From: Lutibacter litoralis
Lineage (GTDB): Bacteria; Bacteroidota; Bacteroidia; Flavobacteriales; Flavobacteriaceae
Length of the DNA: 64,000 nt
Reading direction: 5' to 3'
NCBI RefSeq assembly: GCF_014646675.1
Contig: NZ_BMNS01000005.1
Coordinates: forward strand, 260,484 to 324,483
Shown: positions 45,754 to 55,054 of the stretch, piece after piece
Layout of the letters: each line of letters begins with the position of its first letter
Numbering within the stretch: the stretch's first letter is position 1
Position numbers and translations under genes: made by a program
Notes under the pieces: model-generated
What the model was told of the DNA's origin: nothing
The model's input: only the letters and a program-made list of their open reading frames with translations
Databases searched by the model: none

Positions 45754-46422
45754 GTGAGCATTGAATCTAATTTAAATACTATAAATAATACATTACCAGC
45801 ACATGTTAAGTTAATTGCTGTTTCAAAAACAAAACCTGTTTCTGAAATATTAGAGGCTTACAATGCTGGGCAAAGAGCTTTCGGTGAAAATAAAATTCAG
45901 GAAATGGCTGAAAAGTTTGAACAATTACCGAAAGATATTGAATGGCACATGATTGGACATCTACAACGCAATAAAGTGAAGTATATGTCCAATTTTGTAC
46001 ATTTAATTCATGGAGTTGACAGCTTAAAAACATTAAAAGAAATTAACAAACAAGCAATTAAAAGCAATAGAGTTATTAATTGTTTATTACAATTAAAAAT
46101 TGCTAAAGAAGATACCAAATTCGGGCTTTCAATTAAAGAAGTTGAAGAAATATTAATTTCTGAGGAATTTAAAAGTCTTTCAAACGTTAATATTCAAGGT
46201 TTAATGGGAATGGCAAGTTTTACAGATGACGAAACAATTGTAAGAGCCGAATTTAAAACTTTAAAAAATTATTTTAATAACTTAAAAATACTAAGTTCAT
46301 CAAATTTCAATCCAACAATAATTTCAATGGGAATGAGTGGCGATTATAAAATAGCCATAGAAGAAGGTAGTACTTTAGTTAGAGTTGGAAGTGCTATATT
46401 TGGAACAAGAAACTATATATAA
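45754..46422 (+). CDS. YggS/PROSC-family PLP homeostasis protein
   Basis: 222 residues from GTG 45754, four bases after the preceding stop. PLP-binding lysine in LIAVSKTKP, then GENKIQEM, WHMIGHLQRNKVKY, and the phosphate-binding MGMSGDYKIAIEEGSTLVRVGSAIFG. The protein is a TIM-barrel PLP carrier without known catalysis that keeps vitamin B6 and amino-acid pools balanced; a neighbourhood with serC (also PLP-dependent) is fitting. It is followed by the exonuclease gene after five bases. Confidence 0.95.
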   Translation: MSIESNLNTINNTLPAHVKLIAVSKTKPVSEILEAYNAGQRAFGENKIQEMAEKFEQLPKDIEWHMIGHLQRNKVKYMSNFVHLIHGVDSLKTLKEINKQAIKSNRVINCLLQLKIAKEDTKFGLSIKEVEEILISEEFKSLSNVNIQGLMGMASFTDDETIVRAEFKTLKNYFNNLKILSSSNFNPTIISMGMSGDYKIAIEEGSTLVRVGSAIFGTRNYI

Positions 46423-46427
46423 TTAAT

Positions 46428-47507
46428 TTGTACGCAATACTCGACATAGAAACAACTGGTGGTAAATTTGATGAAGAGGGAATTACTGAAATTGCGATTT
46501 ATAAATTTGATGGAGATCAAATAGTAGATCAATTTATTAGTTTGGTAAATCCAGAAAAAGACATTCAACCTTTTGTTGTTAATTTAACTGGAATTAATAA
46601 TGGCATGTTAAAAAATGCCCCAAAATTCCATGAGGTAGCAAAACGAATTGTTGAAATTACTACAGACTGCATCCTGGTTGCCCATAATGCAAATTTCGAC
46701 AATCGAATTTTAACTACTGAATTTAGACGTTTGGGATTTGCTTTTGAAAGAGAAACTTTATGCACCGTAGAATTAAGTCAGAAATTAATTCCTGAACAAG
46801 ATTCATACAAATTAGGAAAATTGTGCAAAGCACTTGGAATTCCGGTGTCAAGCCGACATAGAGCAGATGGAGATGCCATTGCAACCGTACAATTGTTTAA
46901 ATTATTGCTTAATAAAGATTTTGAAAAACAAATTATAAAAAAAGCAATAAAAACAGATAATTCTAGAAAATTAGCGCCAAAATTATTAACAATTCTAGAT
47001 GAATTACCTACCAAACCCGGATTGTTTTATGTATATAATGTAGAAAGAACAATTTTGTATATTGGAAAAGGAAGAAATATTAAAAAGACTGTTAATCAAT
47101 TGTTTTTAAGAACTTCAAAAAAAGCTAAAACATTACAAGCCGCTGTTGTTTCAGTTACTTTTGAAGTAACAGGAAGCGAACTAATTGCACAATTAAAACA
47201 TATAAAGGAACTTCAAATAAATAAACCTAAATTTAATTTTAAACAAAAGCCTAATTTTACAAAAATTGAATTTAGTAACACCAACTTACTTGTTATTGAT
47301 AAAGGTAGAAACGTTGGAGAAAAATCGGTTTTATTAATTGAAAATAACGAGTTTAAAGGTTTTTGTTATACTGAATTAGCCCATCAAACAACCAATATTG
47401 AAATTTTAAGAACCCTTATTTCGCCTATGGAAGATTCTATTCATAATAGGTGTACTATAAAAAAATACCTCCAAAGAAATAATGTTGAAAGGCTAATTCG
47501 ATTTTAA
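46428..47507 (+). CDS. DnaQ-like 3'-5' exonuclease fused to a GIY-YIG-like domain
   Basis: 359 residues from TTG 46428; the protein opens directly with the exonuclease motif YAILDIETTGG, so no other start fits. DEDDh residues are in DIET, NANFDNR and SSRHRADGDA (residues 6-150). From about 195, PGLFYVYNVERTILYIGKGRN begins a UvrC/Cho-type GIY-YIG domain. In my alignment the catalytic arginine and the metal-binding glutamate are replaced (NIKKTV and AQLKHIKE), so the second domain is probably not a nuclease. A C-terminal region of about 100 residues follows. Probably a repair protein. Confidence 0.88.
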   Translation: MYAILDIETTGGKFDEEGITEIAIYKFDGDQIVDQFISLVNPEKDIQPFVVNLTGINNGMLKNAPKFHEVAKRIVEITTDCILVAHNANFDNRILTTEFRRLGFAFERETLCTVELSQKLIPEQDSYKLGKLCKALGIPVSSRHRADGDAIATVQLFKLLLNKDFEKQIIKKAIKTDNSRKLAPKLLTILDELPTKPGLFYVYNVERTILYIGKGRNIKKTVNQLFLRTSKKAKTLQAAVVSVTFEVTGSELIAQLKHIKELQINKPKFNFKQKPNFTKIEFSNTNLLVIDKGRNVGEKSVLLIENNEFKGFCYTELAHQTTNIEILRTLISPMEDSIHNRCTIKKYLQRNNVERLIRF

Positions 47508-47554
47508 TTAAAATAATTCATTTATTTTAGTAAAAAATTAAGTAATACTCTAAA

Positions 47555-48382
47555 TTGGAAAAGCAAAAAGATACAAGGCATTGGAAAATCAAACTTCATG
47601 AAATTATTTATGAAGCTGATACACCTAATGGCAAATTATTCGATATCATTTTAATTCTTGCAATTATTGCCAGTATTATTTTGGTAATGTTAGAAAGTGT
47701 TGAAAGTTTTGATAATAAATATCATGATTTTCTTAACATTTCTGAATGGATTATAACCATTTTATTTACTATTGAATATATAGCTCGCATAATTTCTATT
47801 AAACAGCCCAGAAAATATATATTTAGTTTTTACGGTGTTATAGATTTATTGGCAACAATACCAAAATATCTTTCATTAATATTTGTTGGTACACACGCAC
47901 TTGTTGCACTTAGAGCATTAAGACTTTTAAGAGTTTTTAGAATTTTAAAATTAACGCGTTATTTAGGCGCATCTATAACTTTAGCAGGTGCACTAAAAGC
48001 AAGTAGAATTAAAATAGCCGTTTTTTTATTTGTTGTGTTATTATTAACAGTTATTTTAGGCACTGTTATGTATCTAATTGAAGGTCCTAAGAATGGCTTT
48101 ACAAGTATTCCATACAGCATGTACTGGGCTATAGTTACCTTAACCACAGTGGGTTATGGAGATATTTCACCTCATACACCTTTTGGTCAGTTTATTGCTA
48201 GTATTGTTATGATTTTAGGTTATGGAATAATAGCTATTCCTACTGGTATTGTAACATCTGAAATGACTAGAAAAGATTCAATTCATACAAATACGCTACA
48301 CTGTAAACATTGTGGAACAGATAAGCATATAGACAACGCGACATTCTGTAATAATTGTGGAAAAATACTGCACGATGAATAA
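47555..48382 (+). CDS. Voltage-sensor potassium channel with C-terminal zinc ribbon
   Basis: 275 residues from TTG 47555. Six membrane segments: the S4 helix holds regularly spaced arginines, ALRALRLLRVFRILKLTRYL, and the pore loop has the selectivity filter TLTTVGYGD. The protein ends in a small zinc ribbon, HCKHCG...FCNNCG (two CxxC pairs), which is an unusual tail for a Kv-type channel and might sense zinc or redox state or bind a partner. The channel resembles KvAP-type ion transporters. The miaA start overlaps its last eight bases. Confidence 0.92.
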   Translation: MEKQKDTRHWKIKLHEIIYEADTPNGKLFDIILILAIIASIILVMLESVESFDNKYHDFLNISEWIITILFTIEYIARIISIKQPRKYIFSFYGVIDLLATIPKYLSLIFVGTHALVALRALRLLRVFRILKLTRYLGASITLAGALKASRIKIAVFLFVVLLLTVILGTVMYLIEGPKNGFTSIPYSMYWAIVTLTTVGYGDISPHTPFGQFIASIVMILGYGIIAIPTGIVTSEMTRKDSIHTNTLHCKHCGTDKHIDNATFCNNCGKILHDE

Positions 48383-49280
48383 CTATTTAATTACTGTAGT
48401 TGGGGCAACTGCAATTGGAAAAACCGCAATAAGCATACAACTTGCAAAACATTTTAACACTGATATAATTTCCAGCGATTCGCGTCAGTTTTATAAAGAA
48501 TTGAATATTGGAACTGCTGTTCCATCTTCAGAAGAATTAAACGCTGCAACACATCATTTTATTCAAAATAGATCCATTTTTGATACGTATAGCGTTGGAC
48601 AGTTCGAAAAAGATGCTTTACAAAAATTAGACAGCCTTTTTTTAAAAAACAATACAGTTATTATGGTTGGTGGTAGTGGATTATATACCAATGCAGTTAT
48701 AAATGGTTTAGATTATTTTCCTGAAGTGGCTCCAGAAATTAGAACGAAATTAAATAGTGAACTTGAAAACGATGGTATTTTAAAACTTCAAAATCAACTT
48801 AAAGAATTAGATCCTGAATCGTACGTCACATTGGAAATTGAAAATCCTCATCGATTAATTAGAGCTTTAGAAATTTGTATTGGAAGTGGTAAAAAATATT
48901 CTGAATTTAAAAACAAGCCAAAAGCCACTCGTAATTTTACGCCCATAAAAATTGGACTTTTTGCTGATAGAACAATTATGTATAATCGCATAAATCAACG
49001 TGTTGATATTATGATGCAACAAGGCTTATTAAATGAAGCTAAAGCATTGTATCCTCATAAAAACCTAAATGCACTTCAAACAGTTGGTTACAAAGAATTA
49101 TTTCATTATTTAGATGGTAAATATACTTTAGATGTTGCCATAGAAGAAATTAAAAAAAATACCAGAAGATTTGCAAAAAGACAAGTTACTTGGAATAAAA
49201 AAGATACTTCTATTAATTGGTTCGATTTTAAAACTGATATTTATGAAATAATTACTAAAATTGAATCGTTATATCATTAA
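48375..49280 (+). CDS. miaA: tRNA dimethylallyltransferase
   Basis: 301 residues from ATG 48375, which begins directly before the family P-loop NYLITVVGATAIGKTAIS; an upstream ATG six codons earlier lies inside the channel gene and is less likely. Further marks: IISSDSRQFYKELNIGTA, GGSGLYTNAVINGLD, ALQTVGYKELFHYL and RRFAKRQVTWNK. It adds the isopentenyl group to A37 of tRNAs that read UNN codons. Length is typical. Confidence 0.96.
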   Translation: MNNYLITVVGATAIGKTAISIQLAKHFNTDIISSDSRQFYKELNIGTAVPSSEELNAATHHFIQNRSIFDTYSVGQFEKDALQKLDSLFLKNNTVIMVGGSGLYTNAVINGLDYFPEVAPEIRTKLNSELENDGILKLQNQLKELDPESYVTLEIENPHRLIRALEICIGSGKKYSEFKNKPKATRNFTPIKIGLFADRTIMYNRINQRVDIMMQQGLLNEAKALYPHKNLNALQTVGYKELFHYLDGKYTLDVAIEEIKKNTRRFAKRQVTWNKKDTSINWFDFKTDIYEIITKIESLYH

Positions 49281-49336
49281 TTTTTTTAATTGAAAACCCA
49301 ACAATCTTAACATTTATAAATAAATAATTAGTTTTT

Positions 49337-49975
49337 TTATTCCAAAGAAACAAAATTCAGATATTTTTTTACGGCCCCTAGTTTACTATTCACGTGTAAT
49401 TTTTTGTAAATGTTTTTTGTGTGGTAACGAATAGTATCAATAGAAACAAATAATTTATTAGCTACATTTTTTGCAGCTAAACCATCTGATAATGCCTGAA
49501 GTACTTCAATTTCACGAGATGTTAATTCTTCAAATCCATTTTGTTTAATATTCTTTTGTGGATTAAAAAAGTTAATTACTTTTTTTGCTACTAATGGCGA
49601 AATTGGAGCCCCTTCTTTTAAAACTTGGAGAAGTCCTTTTTTAATTTTTTTTAAAGGTGTATTTTTTAGTAAATACCCATCTCCCCCAGCCTTTAAAGCA
49701 TCAAATACATGCTTTTCGTCTTTATAAATAGTAAGCATAATTATGGATACATTTGGATACTGATGTTTGATATGATGAATCCCCTCAATACCTGTCATTC
49801 CAGGAAGATTTATATCTAGTAAAACTACTTCTAATTCAGGACACCTTCCTATGCTTTTAAGAAATGCTTCCACAGAATCTACAACAATGTCACAAGTAAA
49901 CTCAGGACGGTTTTTAAAATACACCTCTAAGCCTTCTCTAATTCCTTTATGATCCTCTACAATTGCTATATTCAA
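49337..49975 (-). CDS. NarL/LuxR-type response regulator
   Basis: 212 residues. Receiver domain at 1-120 with the acidic pair in IVEDHKG, the phosphorylation aspartate in VVLLDINLPGMTG and the conserved threonine/lysine in IIMLTIYKDEKH and GYLLKNTPLKKI. A LuxR helix-turn-helix follows at about 145-205 (LTSREIEVLQALSDGLAAKNVANKLFVS). It pairs with the histidine kinase upstream on the same strand (78-base gap). Targets unknown; the divergent exported PepSY-like genes beyond the kinase are candidates by position. Confidence 0.95.
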   Translation of the reverse strand: MNIAIVEDHKGIREGLEVYFKNRPEFTCDIVVDSVEAFLKSIGRCPELEVVLLDINLPGMTGIEGIHHIKHQYPNVSIIMLTIYKDEKHVFDALKAGGDGYLLKNTPLKKIKKGLLQVLKEGAPISPLVAKKVINFFNPQKNIKQNGFEELTSREIEVLQALSDGLAAKNVANKLFVSIDTIRYHTKNIYKKLHVNSKLGAVKKYLNFVSLE

Positions 49976-50053
49976 AATAATTATTTTAGTTGGTTTAGTT
50001 GGTTTTCTAAATATACTTAAAAATGAAACGTTAAAATTACATGTTCATGTAGT

Positions 50054-51262
50054 TTATTTATTTAAGTAGTTAAATAATAGTTCTATAGTAAATCCTTTAT
50101 TATAATAAAACTGTATTTCTCCATGTATTTTTTCAACTCTTAATTTCATATTTTTTATTCCATTTCCATTTAGAGTGCTAAATTTATTGGTGATTCTAGT
50201 TCCGTTATCTTTAATAGTTAGTTTAAGGTTTTTTCTGTTTTTGGTAATTGAAACAAAAACTTTGGTTGCATTAGAATGCTTCATTATGTTTGTTATAGCT
50301 TCTTTAAAAATTAAAAACACATGCTGCCTACAATCTTGATTAATAAGTATTTGTTTCTTAGTTTGAAGAGATTGAAATGTAATCTCAATATTTAATGGAG
50401 TAAGATATTGATACAATATACTTTCCATACGATCTGACAGATTTTGAATACTGTTATTACTTGAATCTATTACCCATACAATATCACTTAACGCATCAAC
50501 TGCGCATCTGCTTTCTTCAGCAATTTCTGATAAAAATTCTTTTTTAGATTTATTATCTATTTGCTCAAGTAACAAATCCGATTTTATTGCAATTCCTGTT
50601 AGAGCACTTCCTAATTCGTCATGTAAATCCCTTGAAATTTTCATTTTTAACGCTTCCATCTTTTTAAGATGATTTAATTCATATTTTCTTATAAAGAATA
50701 AAAGCAATACAAAACAACATATAGAAATTACTACAAACCACCATCTTTTATAATAAACTTGATCAACAATTATTGGTATTCCCATCGTTTTCATCTTCCA
50801 ATTATCTTCATTTGTAGAATACACAATTTCTAAATTATAAGCTCCAGGAGGAAGATGTGTAAAAATAACTTCATTTGTTTTTTCTAAAGTTATCCAGCTA
50901 CTATATAAACCTCTTAGTTTGTATTTAAACTTACAGTTAGTTGTTATTGGAAAGTTTGTGGTAGCAAATTCAAACTTTACAAAGGCATTGTTATATGGTA
51001 ATTTTATACCCGTAAAATCGTTTTCAAAAAATATAATACTAGTTGATTTTTTGCTAGAATTATACCAACTCACTTTTTCGAAATTTAATTTTAAATTTTC
51101 AGCAGCTATTTTTATTAAGCTATCTTGATTCTCAACGTGAATTTCTTTTTTATTGGCTGTAACTCCATTCAATATATATGTAGAATCCTGAGCTCCTATA
51201 TTTAATATAAAACAACAGGAAATACAAAAAAAATCGATTAATCTGTACCTTTTAAATAACAT
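50054..51262 (-). CDS. Y_Y_Y-domain sensor histidine kinase (HisKA_3 type)
   Basis: 402 residues. An N-terminal membrane/signal segment, then about 130 residues matching the Y_Y_Y immunoglobulin-like domain (KYKLRGLYSSWITLEKTNEV, LPPGAYNLEIVYSTN), one transmembrane helix (WWFVVISICCFVLLLFF), the HisKA_3 dimerisation motif ISRDLHDELGSALTGIAIK with the phospho-histidine, and an ATPase domain with NGIKNMKLRVEKIHGEI. The beta-propeller that usually precedes Y_Y_Y is missing, so the sensing part is short. Cognate of the response regulator at 49337. Confidence 0.92.
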   Translation of the reverse strand: MLFKRYRLIDFFCISCCFILNIGAQDSTYILNGVTANKKEIHVENQDSLIKIAAENLKLNFEKVSWYNSSKKSTSIIFFENDFTGIKLPYNNAFVKFEFATTNFPITTNCKFKYKLRGLYSSWITLEKTNEVIFTHLPPGAYNLEIVYSTNEDNWKMKTMGIPIIVDQVYYKRWWFVVISICCFVLLLFFIRKYELNHLKKMEALKMKISRDLHDELGSALTGIAIKSDLLLEQIDNKSKKEFLSEIAEESRCAVDALSDIVWVIDSSNNSIQNLSDRMESILYQYLTPLNIEITFQSLQTKKQILINQDCRQHVFLIFKEAITNIMKHSNATKVFVSITKNRKNLKLTIKDNGTRITNKFSTLNGNGIKNMKLRVEKIHGEIQFYYNKGFTIELLFNYLNK

Positions 51263-51499
51263 ATTAGTAATATCTAATTGGGGTACTTAATAATAAAGAG
51301 GCTTTATTATTTTATATTTATAAATATAAGATAAATAATTTACACATTTGATTATTAGTAATTTATTTATACAACTACATTTTAATGTAGTAACATTTAC
51401 TCTATTTGTAATGTATATTTGATACATAAAATAAAACCTCAGTTTACAAAATTTCAGTCTATAAATCCCTAAATATATTATTAACTAAAACTGTTTATT

Positions 51500-52024
51500 A
51501 TGAAAAATTTAATTATTTACTTAATTTTTATAGGTTTAACAACATCAATATTTGCTCAAAATTCATCAAATACATATGAAGTGACTTTTAATGAAGTTGA
51601 AATTTTTAACACTAATACAAACTATCTTAACGCTATTGGCCATAGAGATGCTGCAGAACTTGTAAAATTTTTAGTAGAAAAAGCAGTTTCGTATGATTTG
51701 GAGTACTCCAATTGTTTAAAAGCAGATTATGAAAAACAAGAATATTATGTACAATTTAAAATTCCACAAGGTGAAATTTTGGCAGTATATGATAACGACG
51801 GTGAAATTATTCGAACATCAGAAAAATTCGAAGATATTAGTTTACCATTGGCGGTATCAAATGCTATAGTTAAGAAATATTCTGGCTGGAAAATATCTAA
51901 TGATATTTACAGAGTAACGTACGTAAAAGATGGAGCATTAAATAAAACATATAAACTCTTTATTGAAAGAACAAATATTGGTAAAAGAGTTATTAAAGTT
52001 GATGAAAATGGCAATTTTATTTAA
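51500..52024 (+). CDS. Exported PepSY-like protein, copy 1
   Basis: 174 residues. Signal peptide ends at SIFAQNSSN. The mature protein carries the sequence GEILAVYDNDGEIIRTSEKF followed by SLPLAVSNAIVKKYSGWKIS, which matches the PepSY-like (DUF2874) fold of beta-lactamase-inhibitor-type domains; such genes are sometimes mislabelled nicotinate-nucleotide adenylyltransferase. A paralogue follows 198 bases on. Function unknown; periplasmic binding of a partner or ligand is likely for the fold. It is divergent from the two-component system. Confidence 0.8.
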   Translation: MKNLIIYLIFIGLTTSIFAQNSSNTYEVTFNEVEIFNTNTNYLNAIGHRDAAELVKFLVEKAVSYDLEYSNCLKADYEKQEYYVQFKIPQGEILAVYDNDGEIIRTSEKFEDISLPLAVSNAIVKKYSGWKISNDIYRVTYVKDGALNKTYKLFIERTNIGKRVIKVDENGNFI

Positions 52025-52221
52025 AAAAAATACTATTAAGAGCGCATGTGATAGCAATATTGTCCCTAAAATTTAAGCTAATACAAACCTCATATCTAGA
52101 ATACTATTTTAAAAATACATTTAAAAAATTTTATAACATATTTTAATTGTCATCCCAATAACACTATTTAATATTTTATTACTACTAAATTATTTATTAC
52201 TAACATCAAAAAATTATTATC

Positions 52222-52725
52222 ATGAAAAATTTAATTATTACCTTAATTATTACTGCATGCACAGCAATAAGTTTTGCTCAAGAAAAAACAGTAGCATTGG
52301 AAGAAGTTGAAGTAACAGGAGTCAATTATAAATATTTAGATGCTCTTGGAGACGGATTTGTAGCAAAACCTGTAAAAATATTAGAACAAAAAGTTGCTAA
52401 TTTTGATTTAACAAGTATAGATGGCTATGAAGATGAAGAAAATGAATATTTTGTATATTTTAAGATTCCGGTAGGTAAAATTTTAGCGGTATATGATAAA
52501 GACGGGGAAATAATGCGTACCTCAGAAAAGTTTAAAGATATTAGATTACCATTAGCAGTGTCTAATGCTATTGTAGAAAAATACCCGGGTTGGAGTATTG
52601 AGGGGGATATTTATTTGGTAAAATATATAAAAGATGAAAAAATTAGTAAAACCTACAAACTTTTTTTACAAAAAAATGGAGAACATAAAAGAGTTAAAAC
52701 AGATGATAATGGAAATTTTCTGTAA
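52222..52725 (+). CDS. Exported PepSY-like protein, copy 2
   Basis: 167 residues. Signal peptide ends at ISFAQEKTV. The core GKILAVYDKDGEIMRTSEKF and RLPLAVSNAIVEKYPGWSIE repeats the sequence of copy 1 with few changes, showing a tandem duplication. The N-terminal 60 residues differ more. Like copy 1 it is A-rich upstream and has no perfect minus-7 box. Confidence 0.8.
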   Translation: MKNLIITLIITACTAISFAQEKTVALEEVEVTGVNYKYLDALGDGFVAKPVKILEQKVANFDLTSIDGYEDEENEYFVYFKIPVGKILAVYDKDGEIMRTSEKFKDIRLPLAVSNAIVEKYPGWSIEGDIYLVKYIKDEKISKTYKLFLQKNGEHKRVKTDDNGNFL

Positions 52726-53102
52726 AAATCTTTAATTATAATAATGAGGTCTGTCTCATCTGTCAAAATTTAGAATAATTTTAATAGCACACGAATTACA
52801 TAATGACTGTAATTTAGTCTTACATACACTTTTTAAATTTCTTAATATCTTTTAAAATAAGTTTAAGAAGAATAGGTGCGGCAGCTCCAAATTTAGACTA
52901 ATTTTTGTAGGCTCAGTTAAATACTCAAAACAGAAAATAAATCTATATCCAGAATATAACTTTTTATCTTTCATTAGATATAAATGTGATTTATTTTACT
53001 GTAGCAACTCCAACAGGATAGTCTTAAAAACTAAATTATTTTTTTTAACACCCATATAATAAATAAATACATACTACTAACAACAACTAAAAAAACAAAC
53101 CA
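52726..53102. other. Intergenic stretch of 377 bases, no gene recognised
   Basis: Both strands are broken by stops. A phrase GGCTCAGT followed by AAAT-like bases occurs here and again near 56245, but too short to call a repeat. No hairpin with a T-run, promoter box or RNA gene was seen. It may hold remnants of lost genes. Confidence 0.4.
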
Positions 53103-53477
53103 ATGAAAAAAGCATCAACAATCATTAGTATACTCCTTGGGATTACATTAATAATTTTCGGACTAAACAAATTTTTTAATTTTATGCCTGTAATGGAATT
53201 GTCAGCTCCAGGATTGGAATTTATGGGAGCATTTATAAAAGTAGGTTATGGAATGACTATTGTGGCAATAATTGAAATTATAACAGGTATTCTTATTGCA
53301 ACTAATAAATTTAGAGCTTTAGCATTAGTTATACTATTTCCAATTTTGCTAAACGCATTATTATTTCATATGTTTTTAGATCCTGAAAATATACTACCTG
53401 CAGTATTGGTAGTTGGAATGAACCTTTTCTTAATGTACTCTAGTAGAGAAAAATATGGTCCGCTTTTTCAAGCATAA
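53103..53477 (+). CDS. DoxX-like small membrane protein
   Basis: 124 residues with four hydrophobic segments (about 7-27, 45-67, 72-90, 97-115). The pattern IISILLGITLIIFGLNKFFNFMP near the start, followed by GMTIVAIIEIITGILI, is that of the DoxX/DoxD-like family of integral membrane proteins, which take part in sulfur or redox-linked functions in some bacteria. No partner is visible. Confidence 0.78.
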   Translation: MKKASTIISILLGITLIIFGLNKFFNFMPVMELSAPGLEFMGAFIKVGYGMTIVAIIEIITGILIATNKFRALALVILFPILLNALLFHMFLDPENILPAVLVVGMNLFLMYSSREKYGPLFQA

Positions 53478-53595
53478 TATAAAATTAAAACTGTATATTT
53501 AAATAACTGAATTAGTGCGCTTTTTTTAAATATTCACAGCTGTATTGTACCCAATTATACCTATTACACATCCTTGGGTTTAAAGCGTTATATCT

Positions 53596-53979
53596 TTATG
53601 TAGTTGCTTTAAAATACTGTTGCAAGCAACTACTTTGATCATCTAAAAATGCTTCAATTTCTTGAATAAAATCTGCTGTTTGTTCTTTACGATTTATGGT
53701 TAAATGAATAACTATTACCTCTGGATCTGGTTTAATTCCTGTTGTAATAGTCCAAGCTAATGCATTTGGACACTCTTCCAATGCTAAACGTATTCCTCCC
53801 CTAATTAGGCTTCTTGTTAAGGTGAATTCACCCCAAACACTTCCAATCTCAGCTTCAGTTGTATTTTGATTCCCAATAACAAAAAGCTCATTGCTAATAG
53901 ATTCTAAATTTGCAATAGTAAGTTTATCTTGAATCCTCTTTTCTGTTGTCTTTACTCTAATAATTCGGAAAAATTCCAT
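53596..53979 (-). CDS. Hypothetical cytoplasmic protein
   Basis: 127 residues, no signal peptide or membrane helix. It begins MEFFRIIRVKTTEKRIQDK and has a mixed alpha/beta look, with LTRSLIRGGIRLALEECPNAL and ALAWTITTGIKPDPEVIVIH as its most distinctive parts, and ends SSCLQQYFKATT. I do not recognise the family. It stands between the convergent DoxX-like gene and the mutarotase-like gene of the same strand (55-base gap), with which it may form a unit. Confidence 0.6.
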   Translation of the reverse strand: MEFFRIIRVKTTEKRIQDKLTIANLESISNELFVIGNQNTTEAEIGSVWGEFTLTRSLIRGGIRLALEECPNALAWTITTGIKPDPEVIVIHLTINRKEQTADFIQEIEAFLDDQSSCLQQYFKATT

Positions 53980-54034
53980 ATCAAATATTTATTAATTGTA
54001 GTTGTAAATTATAGTACAACTATTATATTTAAAA

Positions 54035-54919
54035 TTAATTTACGTTAAAAATAGTATAAGTCCTTGTCCATGCTACTGATTGCTTAGACTTAATAAATAT
54101 ATTAAAAAATAACTCAGGGCTAATCACATGTTTCCATCCCCAAAGATTAACTTTATGTGTCCGAAAACTTCCTATTTCACTGATTCCAATTCCATTCTTT
54201 TTATTTATTAATTCCCAAGCCGCATTGCTACTTTCACCGCCTGAAATATTGCTAAAAAAGAATTGCTCATTAGGTGAACCATTAAAACTAATTTCATTTT
54301 GCCCAATATCAACTTTTTCTTCAAGATTTACCGTTTTCTTAAAAAATGTCGGTTTTAATTTAAATGGAAATTTCAACAAATAATTTGGACCTATTAAATT
54401 TTTATTAATCGCCGTAAAATTGTGCACATATTCATCGGTAATAATATCTTTTTCGCCTGTGTTATGCAAATAATATTTGATTGTAAAATTATTTTCATGT
54501 ACTTCAATCTCCTTTTTTAATACATAAGAATAGCCATTGACATTTTTTGACTTGCAAATAATTAATATTTTATTTAATTCATTTATAACTTTAAATTCGG
54601 CTGGTAAAATCTCGTATTTTTTAGTACACTCATAGGTATTATCATCTTTTTTTAATAATCCCACACCTATTTTGTGAAACCAACCTCCTATTTCAACATC
54701 ATTAAAACCTAAAGCCGTATCAATTCCAAATTCATTATAAAATCCTCTTCCAAAAAAATTCTCATTTTTACAATCAGTTCTTTCAACACTCGACAAAGAA
54801 ATGTTTTGAAATTTAACTTCTGTAATTTTCCCTGTCCAGTCAAATCTCGAAAAATTATAATTTTCATTTGGTAAATCGACATGAATTTCAAGATTTTCAT
54901 TTTTAAGAATCTGTGTCAT
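54035..54919 (-). CDS. Aldose-1-epimerase/mutarotase-like protein
   Basis: 294 residues from ATG 54919; the frame extends 18 codons upstream, but ATG 54919 begins the usual short opening TQILKNENLEIHVDLP. The pattern SRFDWTGKITEVKF, GRGFYNEFGIDTALGF and GGWFHKIGVGLLKKDD is that of galactose-mutarotase-like (carbohydrate-binding, DUF4432-like or aldose-epimerase-related) proteins of Bacteroidota. The catalytic histidine and glutamate of true mutarotases were not matched with confidence, so the enzymatic role is open. Confidence 0.68.
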   Translation of the reverse strand: MTQILKNENLEIHVDLPNENYNFSRFDWTGKITEVKFQNISLSSVERTDCKNENFFGRGFYNEFGIDTALGFNDVEIGGWFHKIGVGLLKKDDNTYECTKKYEILPAEFKVINELNKILIICKSKNVNGYSYVLKKEIEVHENNFTIKYYLHNTGEKDIITDEYVHNFTAINKNLIGPNYLLKFPFKLKPTFFKKTVNLEEKVDIGQNEISFNGSPNEQFFFSNISGGESSNAAWELINKKNGIGISEIGSFRTHKVNLWGWKHVISPELFFNIFIKSKQSVAWTRTYTIFNVN

Positions 54920-55054
54920 ATAAAGCAAAAATTTTTTGATTAAATTAAAAAAAATCCGATGTCTAATAAACAATTAATATTCTAAAAAATCTCGTTTTTA
55001 AACTATTATTTTACAAAGTTTAAAATTAACGTTTTCTAAAAATATTTTATATTA

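Noticed and set aside
52726..53102. Insertion-sequence or receptor remnant
   Set aside because: No transposase-like reading, terminal repeats or target duplications could be supported; short phrases shared with the 56.2 kb region are below significance.
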